From: Hippophae tibetana
Taxonomy: Eukaryota; Streptophyta; Magnoliopsida; Rosales; Elaeagnaceae
Assembly: GCA_037013495.1 (NCBI GenBank)
Contig: CM072805.1
Location: 40,791,169 to 40,855,168 of the forward strand
Reading direction: 5' to 3'
DNA length: 64,000 nucleotides
The notes below the pieces were generated by a model. The model saw only the letters and a program-made list of their open reading frames with translations, made no database searches and was not told the DNA's origin. The position numbers and the translations under genes were made by a program. Position 1 is the stretch's first letter. Every line of letters begins with the position of its first letter. Positions 45,731 through 57,900 of the stretch are shown piece by piece.

Positions 45731-45877
45731 TTAACACCAACATCTGCCAGATTGTGGTTGTGACTGCGATGCATTTGCATTGGAAGACTTCAGATTCACA
45801 TCAACCATGTCTTCTTGCTTTGTTGAAGATAATGTTTCCGTTCCCAGCAAAGCAGATGCAATCTTCCAGAACAAAGG
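45731..45877 (-). pseudogene. Last-exon fragment of a RAB6/RABH1 small GTPase gene
   Basis: The minus frame reads PLFWKIASALLGTETLSSTK, QEDMVDVNLKSSNANASQSQ, PQSGRCWC, then TAA. This is the hypervariable C-terminus of plant RABH1 (Golgi RAB6) proteins, ending in a C-x-C prenylation motif. Differences from the usual form include W for R in LFRK and L for P in LPG. Directly upstream the minus strand reads TTTCTATTGTAACC: a pyrimidine-rich intron end in which the acceptor AG appears changed to AA. No other RAB exon with GTP-binding motifs is visible up to 48963. It is therefore most likely a genomic (not processed) fragment that is no longer spliced. A real gene with exons lost in a very long intron is less likely. 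Confidence 0.75.
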
Positions 45878-48800
45878 TTACAATAGAAAGACGATCATGA
45901 CCATTAAATCACCATGATACATACAACCATAACTTCCCTAGGATACTTGCAAACATAAACCAATTTGCAAATTTATTATGAATTTAACCATATTTAAAGA
46001 TTAAATACCAAAGAACTATATGCTTTGTTGAACAGATATTTAGATTCAGAACAAGCTATATCCTTATTGAAACAGGATCATCAGATTGGCTCTAGCAGAA
46101 TTAATTGCCAGCATCATTCCTATGAAAAGGCAACCAAACTTGAACCCACAACCACAAGCCTCTGGAGCAGTTAAACTACCTTTCATCACTAATATGTAAA
46201 GTTGATGCAAATTTGGATATAGATTTATTAATTATATTTTATATTTATGTTACTTTGCCATCAAGTATTAGATTTTATTTTAACTTGTGGCGTTAATTAT
46301 AAGGCTTTCCCTTTTTATTAGATTTAGTCTTGGTAATTAAGTAATTTACTTTGGATCCATGTATTTCGACTGCATAAATACGTTTTACTACATTTGTATT
46401 CTTCATACTTGAATGAATTATGTTTCCCTCTTATATTATTAGTCTTTTCTCCCCCAATTTTCATTCGTATAAATCTTTAACCCAATTTGTTTATTATTTT
46501 TCCCATTTTGTTTGGTCTCTCTCTCTTAGTTATCTACTTTTCTTTCTACATAAATAACTGATAGAACATGAAATTAGAATTATTAGCATATTTTTTTAAT
46601 TAATATTTATTTATTTTATTTAATAAATAATATTTTTAAGATTAAAAATATTAAAATATAAACTTTTTAATGAAAATGGGTGAAAATACAATTTCTATTT
46701 TTTTTTTGGATTTTTCATGCAGAATCAATCAAGAGTTATCACTTGATGCCACACAAGCATAGGATTTGATTATGCAAGCCACGTAGACGGCACACCAACA
46801 GAGACAACCAATCACAGATCGTTGTGTGTGAGGAGTGACGCAGTGCCTCACCACGTGTCAGAACGATGTTCATCTTAACTTCTTCACAGCATTCGTCACA
46901 TGTCACCACTCTTTTTGTCCATTCGTTCTACTTGTGGACCATGCCATCCGTTATCACAAATCATTGTGCCGCATGGTGTTGGCTCTAGCTCAATAAACGT
47001 TGATCCAAATCGGTCTCTCCTACCACACGTCGCTCTTTGATTTGCCTAATGAATTTTGTGTGCTATGTGTCACACTTTGATTAGCTAACATAGTTAATTT
47101 TGCTTGTTTTTCAATCATTGATCTGAAACTCATTTGATGATCCAAATTCCACCTAAGTTATATTTAAGCTTCTAATCACTCTATAAATCCTAAGGAGCCA
47201 TCATTAACATAATTTTGATTAGTTTTTGGAGATAAGAAAAAAGAAAAAACAGAAAAATACAAAAGAAGATACAATTTTGGTAGAAGATTCAAAATGATAT
47301 TAGTATTACAATTCAAGAGATTGATTGTATTTATTATTCAATTCTTTTTTTTTTTATCATTTTTTATGTCTTTCTTTATGAAAAATATGGTTTTTATGAA
47401 CAGAATTATGTGTAATTAATTTATTAATATAGAGATCTAATGAACTCGATTTTCACCATGTGATGATATAATATTTTATCTTAATTATAATTATAATTTA
47501 ATTATATTATTTATTCTGATTTTTAAAACTCAAAATTCTCATCAAACATTTTCTTTTTTCGAGACGAAGGTTGATCACATAAGTTTAAAATGATATATAA
47601 GTGGTTATTTTATTATTATTAAAAAATATCAAAAATTAATATTTTTTCATCCTTTTTTTGAGTTCATTTATTTTATATCATTAGTAAATTTTAATAACAT
47701 AATTTTTGCATGGACATATAAGTTATTATAAAACTATAAAAAAATGAATACTTTAGTCATTCAATTATAAAAAAAATAGATACTTTAGTTATATAATTAT
47801 TAAGTTATGTGATTAAAATGTCTCAATTTAATTTTTTTAATTATTTATGTATCTTTTGTAAAAGTTACGTGATTAAAATATCTAAATGATATTTTTTTCA
47901 TTTTTTGTATTTTTAATTATTATTTTTTGTAATAATTATAAGAGAGTGGATTTTTTTTCTCTTTTTTATATACACTAAATTATACAAATAATCTTATCTC
48001 ATTATTATTATTTTTTACATATTTAATTTAAAATTTAACAAATTAATAATAATATGTAGTTAATTATCCATGAAGTTTACTGGTTGAATTTGTTTTTTAA
48101 TTAAAAGTTTTACTGGTTGAGTTGATTTCGTTTCAAGTAATAATAAGTTTAAACTTTATTAAATATTATTCAATTTTTAAAAAAATACTAAGTTAATTAC
48201 ATTATAACATAAGAGTCGATTTAAAAAAGTCATTTACCATCTATAAATCCTTTGTAATCATTTGTAACAGTCAATTCTAACAAAAGTCTTTATTGAGATT
48301 ATAATATTAAAAAAAATTATTTATCACATTTAATGTATTAATATAATTTAATCCATACATTTATATTTAATAAAAAATTATTATATATTTAATTATGGTA
48401 TAATTATAATATATAAAATTACTCTCATCATATAATTAAAACTTCCAAGTCATTTGTTACCTAAATTAACTCGTTTTCAATGCATCATTATTGGGTGAGG
48501 ACATTTCGACTCCAATTTTGTTATTACTGTAATAACTACACAAGATAAAAAATTTAACCAAACAAAAAACGACCATTAAATATATCTATGGACTATTTAT
48601 ACCTTTATATCATTAATTTGGACATAATTATAAATTTAAACAAATTTATTGTGAAACCTTGATCGGACATGAGGACAACATAATCCACTGTATCCACGTA
48701 CATTTAAAAACCAAAATTTTCATGAAGTAATGAATATTCATTAATTATTTTTAATTTTTAAGAAGATTACCAATGAATTTAACATAAACATAATCACAAT

Positions 48801-48963
48801 TGAAAACGAATTCACACAAATAACACAAATTGTTAAATTTTTTATTATAATTATTATTTTTTACTTTGAACCCCAATTACCAAACATGGATGGACACAAT
48901 TTTTGTAGTTTGGATAACCAATTTGATAGTTATTTACACAAAACCCTTTGGCACTACATCACC
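45878..48963. other. Intergenic, no supported gene
   Basis: Mostly AT-rich. A more GC-balanced island at 46730-47060 contains several CACACGTC, CACGTGTC and CACGTAG motifs but no long frame. No coding or RNA feature could be supported. Confidence 0.4.
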
Positions 48964-51900
48964 TTAAATTCTAGGGTACTGATAAACAAGGCCTTCAGCT
49001 ACACTTCTTGCTCTTGCATGACCAAAGAGTTTGCTCACAATATCCAACGCAAAGTCTGTTACAGTTGCAAGTCCTCTACTTGTTATCAATTTACCATCAA
49101 TGACTACTCTGGTCCCATTGACAACATTGATCAGTGTCCCAGCTGTTTCCGAAGGATGAGCAGTGGCTCTCTTATCCTGCATTGCAATCAGTAATGAGCA
49201 TATTGCATGGATATGATGTCCCCATCCCTATATGATGGAAAATTCGTGGACAACCAGGACAAAATGGTCAATTCAAAAAACTCCTAGCACTGAAATATAA
49301 AAAATGAACAATTTTATATGAACCTGTCGTCAAAATTTGAACCACAATTATTCAAAACTAAATAAGCCCAACTTAGGTGTAGTCACCTTTAGCAAACCCT
49401 GTTTTTGAAGGACTTCCAATGATGAACATATTGCTCCATAAATTCTTCCAGCTAACTCCTGCTCTTTCAGCATTCTTGTAAGAATTCTAGACTTGCGAAG
49501 CCGTTCAGCTCTACTGCTACCTCCCTGAAATTTTAAATCCAACAGCCTTTGAAGAACTTAGGAAAATAGTACTCGAGGTATTAAAACAGAAAAGCTAAAA
49601 AATAAGAAACACAACACTCAACTAATGCCTCTGCACACAAGCAGTGCAAAGAACTGTAAAAACTTGAGGGAAAAAAAATTCACATTGATGTTCACTAATG
49701 TCTTGCCAAGTACTGGGGAGTTGGATCCAATGTAGCAAGTCAGTTGGCATAAGATCAAGCCAAGCTAAACAAACTACTGAGCACATTTGCAACTTTGAAG
49801 TGTTTCTCTTCAATCTAAGGCCAAAAAAAATACTAATATTCTAACTTATATAGATATCATGATCAAGCTCATTTAAATATGATCTACATATCTTCCAAAC
49901 CCAAACTGCTATCAGGAAACTTGCAATGAGATCTACAATGTATTTGTATGTGGTTTGTCTTACTGGAAGAATTATTAGATCATAGGTTGACTGAGCAGCA
50001 CGACTTATTAACATGTCAGCAACTATCTTGGTTCCTCGAGATCCCAAAATCTTCAAAGTCTTCTCAACAGAAGCAACTACAACATCCACCTTTGCGCGTC
50101 TTAGAATATCTGCAATGGTTACTACTTCAATTTCTTCAGAACCATTAGCAATTGGAATGAGAACCTGTTTTGACATTTTGAAATATAGTGACATATTCTA
50201 ATATTTAGAAATTACGAAGGGTACTTGGCCAAGTGCCTCAAACGTAACAGAGAAAAAAGCAATATGTTGTGTAAGGAAGGTAGAGACATGTACATTTTCA
50301 ATATAATTGTAACCAAATGAACCTTGAGAACTGAAATGTGCAATAACATGACTACTACTTTACTTGCATAGGCATTAATGGGAAACAATATATATAAACA
50401 AATTTAACAACCATTTTAACTTTTAAGGTAACTTTTCCAGAGCAAGCAAAGGAAATTTGACATATCCCAAGACTCTAGAGACAATACTTTTAACCCCAAA
50501 ACAGCACATATATTCAGCAACTAGGAACACACCAAAAAAGCAAGAAGCTTGCCATAATTTGATTTCAGGGAAATATGAAAATAATATCAGACATAGTGCA
50601 GTATCCGGTGCACATTTTATAATGATATCTAAACTTTGAAGATCGGAAACTAAATTCTGAATCCTAGTTTTATACAGATCATTGTCTGTAGGAATCGTTA
50701 TAACCATTCCTATGGAACAAGAAAACATGAGTTTATACCACTGCTTATTTCATTTTTCTCCGACCATTTTTTATAATTACAAAATGTGGTAGCAAAATAA
50801 AGCAATAGGTTGTTGTTGGAGGACATCAAATTTAAACACATAATGTAGAGAGATGTAATAAATGTATCATTAATGATTCTTGAGGTTTGTATTCTATTTC
50901 ACACACACATATATATATGGGGCAATTGTATAGGAGACCCACACGGATTTAAAAGGATATGTTCTAAAATATACATTAAATAGGTATAAATTATTGAATG
51001 CACTTGGTCTTCACCCCGACAGTACTTATGCAAATTCGGTCTCCTCGACAATGCACACTGTAATCCGATCTTGTCTTCGTCATAAACATGTAGGACATGG
51101 CCAAACATCGAGTCCCTCACTCTTTCAGTTCGGATGTAAGGATCGGGTGGAAGAGTGTTAAGCTCATCCGGATCGTAGTACTCGTTTGTACACATGATAC
51201 TCATACACTGATAAGCAAGAGTTTGTTTAATTTTTGAATTTAAAACATCTGACGGGAGATGAGAAAGTATAAATACGGGTCAATAGTCCTAAGAATCTCA
51301 TTTGCCGTCGCTTTCTATTAGCTCGTCGTGCAAACAATCTTTTTGTCGCTTTTCCTTGACATTCGATCGCTTCGGATCTATTGTTTTCATTTCTTATATG
51401 GACCTTTTCTTTTTAAGCATGTCAGTGAGCATTTATTAACCTGACTTGTTTTTCTTTAAGAAGGATGAGTATTTTCTTTTCAGATCGGATTTGATAGGTC
51501 TCTTTTATCTCAAGTCGATTTTCATATTTGCTCACACAATTACATTTTATATTCAGGTACTTTATATCAAATTTGTCCCCTTACTTGCTTTATCTCTTGA
51601 TACGAGCTTCCTAAGTGACTCGGGCGGTTCCCAAAACATAACTATAGCTATACCTTCGATAAACAAAACCCGACAGTCAACTAGCACTTCAATCCGTATA
51701 CCGACTTCAACCAATTTTGCAGTACCTTGAGTTTGGCGCAAGAAAACGCGAGCTAGGAGAGGTAGAAGAAAAGCAACTCTCATAACAAAAGGATGAAGAT
51801 CGGAGCCTATACCTTGTGAATTTAGACCGGAAGATGAAGCCAACTTGAAGGCTACTTATGACATCTCGAAAGTTGTTTACATTCAAATACCCAATCCATT

Positions 51901-54900
51901 AGCTCTTGATAATGACATTCCGCCTGAAGGGTGGACTGCTTTTCATGAGCAATCCCTCTTTATGAGTCTATGTTTCTTTCTCTCTAACTTCATTAGGAAT
52001 TTCTTAAAACATACCCAAATTAGTCTCAGTCAACATCTTTCCAATGGGTGGAAGTATTTACTTTGTATTATATTGCTTGGAAAGGAGCTTGACGTGAGAA
52101 TTGGAATTCCCGAATTCAATGAGGCATACAATTTGAAACAAAACCCTACAGACCCCCAACATAAATATATGTCCTCGAAACAGGATCGAGGTCTTAATGT
52201 TAAGCTTTTGGACAAATTGGAAGCAATTCTTCTTTTATGTTTCTAGTAATTGGGAGAAGTAACTTAATGCCTCCGATTTGGGGTAATGTTAAGTCCATCT
52301 TGAAAAGGCCATGTTTTCGTGTGTCCTCCTTGAGCAACGAGGCAAAACGCAGGTTGTCAAAGTTGCAAAACTGTCTGCCCAAACTAGTCCCAAGGGACGA
52401 TGTTCTATCAGAGACTAGACTGGCTATAGTTGGCATGAAACGCCCGAGGTCGGGCATGTTGGAAACTATGGTAGTACAAAAACCGTAGTCCATAAACAAG
52501 AAAAGCTCAAAACGCAAGAGAAGTCCACCTGAGTTCGGCTCTAATTTTGAGTTGATACCTAAAGGCCATAAACTTTAGGAATTCTATTTTATCACAAGTT
52601 GTTGCTCGACTAACAATGTTTTTTTTGTTATGCAGATATGGATCTTGGGTCGGTATCCTTGGATGACCTTCTGAATAACTTTGCAACCACTTAGGAAGCT
52701 CCTTCTACAATCTTCAAGACAGAAAGGAGAAAGTTTGTGCTGAAAGGCAAGAGCACAGTTGTGGCAGGACCTTAGAATCCACCAACTCCTTCAACCACCA
52801 CCGGGGTGACTCATGTTTCAAGTTTTGCTTCGATTTCATCTATCACTCCTACCCTGGCTCCAACGAGAAAAAGGAAGTCCATTAACTTTGTGGATGTTCT
52901 CCATTTAATGAACCTATCATGGGTAATCCAACTTCCCAAAATGAGTTCATTTATCTGATGCCTATAGGGCTGAACAAGGCCATATTGGCCGAAATGTGTA
53001 AGGAGTTTGACGCCCTCATTCTGGCAAATAGAAGGGTTCTCGAGGTGAGCTTGTTATGAATTTGAATATTTAAATTGTTCTCATATTGAGTCTATCAAGG
53101 ACTAACCCCATTCGTTATATTGCAAGTGATGACTCTCATCCGTTACAACAAACTCAAGAAGAAGAGAGAAAGAAGGAAGAATTGAAGGAGAAAAAGGAGC
53201 ATTTGGTTGCCTTCTCCAAAATAACAACTCTACACGCTCAAAACATGGAGCTATCACAGGAGGAAACTGCCTTGAGGGCCAAGGAGGAATTAGACATGCA
53301 ATTCCGCGAGCTCAAAGATGAGCTTAACAAAGCTCACTAGGATAAAGAGGTGGTCAAGCAACAGTCTCAGGATCTCTCCAAACTGGTTTTAACAAAGTCA
53401 TAGAGTCCTTTAAAGTTAAAGCTGAGGCCGAGGGAAGAGTTGGTTATTACTATGAAATTCTCGACCTTCACCCACCCCAACCTAAATCTCCTCGAACCGT
53501 AACGGAAAGAGGCGATTAAGAGGTCAAGGATGAAGAGGAGGAAGAGACCAAACTACCCTACTTCTAGGACGATGACAACCAATAATTTGGTGGACTTGCT
53601 TTGTTGTTTTGGTCTTGTTTTTGTAAATTTTTTATCTTTCTATTCGACAACTTTCCTGTTTGGCTTCTTCTTTTTAATTTGTAAAGAAAAATCAAAACCC
53701 TTTTGGTAATTTAATAGATATGTTTTTCTCATTAATCCATTTATGTAAAAATTAGAACTATTTTTGTGCAAATGACAAACATTTTCTAATTTTGAGAATG
53801 GAACAGGTTCTTCCCTCAATGAATGGAGTTGCAAACACTGTCCCTTCTTTTATTCACACTTTGTTATGGATTCTTGCCCGTTTATTATGACAACATATCG
53901 TTCTTCTCGTTTTTGAGCTCATTTACTCAAACAAGAGAGCTTGAGTCTCGAGAATGAGGTCGAACAATTAAGGATTGAGGTCAACAAATACAAGAGATCC
54001 GCTGAAACCTATCTTAAATGTGGTGAGGCCGTATTTTTGGAGGTGATGTAAATCATTCAGGATCTTGAAAAGTAGCTCAAAAATCTTGATTTTTTCCCTC
54101 CCAAGGTTTAAGAGTGATTGACGCCGTTTATTAATGAGATTCTACCAAAAAAATTCCACTACTTCATCTCGAAGTGTTTGACAGGAACAGTCATCGAGAA
54201 GCCAAGCATTTAAAGGGGCTCCGTAACTGATTGGAGTAATGTTATTTTTTGTTTTCAATTGATATAATTCACGAGCTAACATTTTATGTGTCTATTAGGC
54301 TTGTCATTTCCCTTTTATATCCTCGATCAATGTAATGTACTGGCTCATACTTAATAAATGCAACTCGTCATATCTATTCGTTTATATTGTCATAATACCA
54401 GTACTTACATATCTTTCTTGACAACTCGTTTAAGCTTACTTATTTTTTAATGATTTGCATACTTTTAAATGTGGACGTCCTTTCAACCTAGAGCTAGTCG
54501 ATGCCAGCTTCCCAACGCCCTCAAGGCTTTGCCCGAGCAATCTACCTGGTTCCTTAGGAAATCAACCCTTTTTCGAGTGAGAGCTCTTTCGACTTGGAAC
54601 TGGTTGATGCCAGCTTCGCAAGGTTCCCAAGGCTTTGCCCAAGATATCTGCCTAGTTCCTTACCTAGGCGATCAACCTTTTTTTATGCAAGCATCCTTTC
54701 GACCTAGAGCTAGTCAATGCCAGCTTCCCAAGGCCTTGCCCGAGCAATTTGCCTGGTTCTTTACCCAGACCATCATCTCCTTTTAGCATGTTTATTCGAA
54801 GCTATACACAATGTTTTCCTATCAAAAGGTAGATCATTTGATATTCAATAATGTTACACGTTTTAGGTATCTCATTGATAACATTTTTGAGCTCAAAAAA

Positions 54901-57900
54901 AATACTTCTTCAAATGATGAGCATAAAGCTCATCTCTTTGGTGTGGCCATCCATGTTAGTAAGAATATAGGCTCTAGCCGGCGTGACTTAGTGACTTGGT
55001 ACGGTCCTTCCTAATTAGCTCCCAGCTTCTTGACCATCCACTCTTTTTTGTTCGGGAACATTCATCGTAGAATCCATTGTCCAATTAAAAAATCTTTGAA
55101 CCAAATAATCTTGTCAAAATAAGCTCTCACTTTTCATTTCTGGTCTTCTACTCATATACTTGATTTGTCACAAAGTTCCTCAAATAGTACTAAATCCAAG
55201 GAACTTTCTGAATTATTGTAAGATTCCCCAATCATGGTTTGTTGTGTTGGCGTGGTTATTTCAATTGGAATAACAACCTTCATTCCATAAATGAGAGAAA
55301 ACGGGGTCTAAAGCTCATAACGTCGCATCTACAAGTTAGTCAATGCTCAGAGGGGATAACGATCTTTTGGACACACATCATTCAAGTCCATAAAAGCAAC
55401 ACACATTTGACAGCCAAATTGGGTAATCTACCTCTCATATTCCGGTGTCTTTCAACAAACTAACCTGTGTCTGGATGATTTCATTTTTTGCCCTCAAAAA
55501 CTTCTGCTTCCTCTACTGCACTGACTTTTAGAGATTTTGACGTTCAATTTATGTGATATTGCCACGACGTTGATCCCTAGCATATCCTCTGATTTCCAGG
55601 CAGACATCCAAATAGCCTTAGGGGTAGTCAACGAGAGCCTTTCTGCTCGCATTGTCTAGGCTTGGGTTCAACTTCAATACCCGACTTTCTCCTTCCCCAA
55701 ATTCGACCAATTCAACATCATTTGCTCCGATAGCCCCAACGAAAGATGCTTTTGCTCGCCCTTGTTCATGTCAAACAATCCTTAATTGCTATTTTATGTC
55801 GGCTTACTTCATGACAACGTTATAACAACTATGTGCCTTTTCTTGGTCTCCTTGAATCTCCATGACACCATCCTCGGTGGGGTATTTTATCACCTAATGA
55901 TAAGTAGATGGAACAACTCTCATTTTTGTGTATTCATGGTCGTTCTAGGCCTTCCATAAGGATATTGAACATGACACCAGGGACTACTGACATTTAGAAA
56001 AGGAAATCGAGGAATTGTTATCAAAGGGTTATCTCGACGACCTGGTGAGTAAAGGTAATGAAATAAGCGAGATTAGGCCAATAAGAGAAATATCTCAGAC
56101 AGTTGTCACTCTAGTCGGTAGGCAAGTTGTGTGAATAGATGAAAATGTCTGTACAATTCACTTCATCCATAGAAGACCTGGTCTAAATGGTGAGTCAAAC
56201 AATGTTCGAAAGAGATACGCCAGGGAAACACAGAGTGATATCAACACCGAGGTGTATAGTTTACAAAGAAAGAACATGACTATCCCGATAACGTTTAATG
56301 AGAAGGACGAGGTAATTGCTCCCCACGAAGATCCTCTGGTTGTAACTTTGAGAGTTGGTCCGTGTGACATTTTTCGTAGTTGATATTGGAAGTTTTGTCG
56401 ACCTACTGTTCTTGTCCACCCTCCTTGCTTTGGGAGTACGTGAGGACGCAGTGAAAAAGAAAATATATTTTGTAGGATTCAACAGTTGTACGATGTACGC
56501 CTTGGGAACAATCAAGTTGCCCATAATGGCTAAAAGAATTGTTGTGATGTAGTAGTCGATTCACCTACCCATTAAATGTATCTCTGTTCGGGGCTCATTT
56601 GAGGAGGCCATCTGACGTTTTGTTCTTCTTCCATCTTTAAAACTGCTTCAACCAAACTGACTCTTATAGAGGGGTCCTCTGAAAGGTGAAAGTGATCTTT
56701 CCCATGATCCTAGATTCTAGGTTCACAAACTTTTGCACCTCTTCGTAGCCCTCTTGCATGGTTCGAGCCTTCCATGTATTGTCTTGGTGAGCTCGACGAA
56801 AAGGTCTAAACTTTTTAACACTCTTCTTCTAAATGCCTGGATACTGATTCAGTTGACGAGAATGTATATTCTTCCTCGAATTTTTCATTGAAAGGTAAAG
56901 GATAAAATCCGAAAAGGTCTAAACTTTTTAACACTCTTCTTCTAAATGCCTGGATACTGATTCAGTTGGGACAATCAGATATTTTTATCAACATTCTAGA
57001 TTATAGAGAACAGGTGATGAGACTCTTTCTTTAAGGGTTTATTGATGGCATAATAAGTTACAAACAGTCTGATCAGCTCATCGAAAGACAATGCTAATGG
57101 GCTTCAGATCGCTGAACCACTTGCTGGTTGAATCGTGCAGAGTAGCCAAAATGGAATTGCATTCGCTGAACCACTTGTTGGCTGAATTGTGCAGAGTAGC
57201 CAAAATGGACTTGCATAACATAGTGTCTCTCTTGTCTCGAGGCATGTTAAGCAGAGACATGATGGTTTTAAAGAGAAGTGCGTGGATAATTGGGTCTTTT
57301 GTTCCTTTATAGCTCGAACATTTGTGGGATACAAACTTTTCGGGAGGTTCATTCATTTCTATCTCTTCCAAAAAGGGAAAGTCGACCAACTGCTTGCACA
57401 CTACGTCGAGGTCAGTCAGAGCTTTCCCCATTTTCTGTTTTTTTATTTGTTCCTCCAAAGCTAACACTTTGTTCTACCACAATAACTTTTCTTCCAATGC
57501 CAAGTTGAGCTGTCCCAAAGGATGTATACTCTCTATTTGGACCACTGGATCTAGAATCGGTCTTTGGCATGCTTGGTCACGAGCTATGTTTGCTCAATTA
57601 TGTAACTCCTTAACCCTTTCGTGCTCAATCAGTATTTTATTAACTTCTTCATCCTCATCGTTCACCGTTTGAGTATTCTCGCGACATGCCTCGATCTAGG
57701 TTGTACAGGAGGTTCGTGGCTCATTTCTTCAACCTGCCTTCTTAGTTCTAGGTTTTCTCTTCTCATCTCACTTTACATCTCCGTATATTTTCTCATATCT
57801 AATAACTATGACAACAACTCTTGATTATAAAGTACCACTTCGATAGCACCATTGTTTGTTTGTGTTTTCCGTAGCCCTTTCTTTTGGAATAGTGGGATTT

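Noticed and set aside
45731-45877. A working RABH1 gene
   Set aside because: Only the last exon is present, the acceptor is mutated, and no G1-G5 motifs occur within 3 kb upstream.
46730-47060. GC-balanced island with CACGTG-like motifs taken as a promoter
   Set aside because: No gene starts nearby on either strand, and the frames are short; it may equally be repeat DNA.
54469-54786. 105-codon open frame with repeated motifs
   Set aside because: It is the 109-bp tandem repeat read through; the unit is not a multiple of three, and the repeated residues result from indels that restore the frame.
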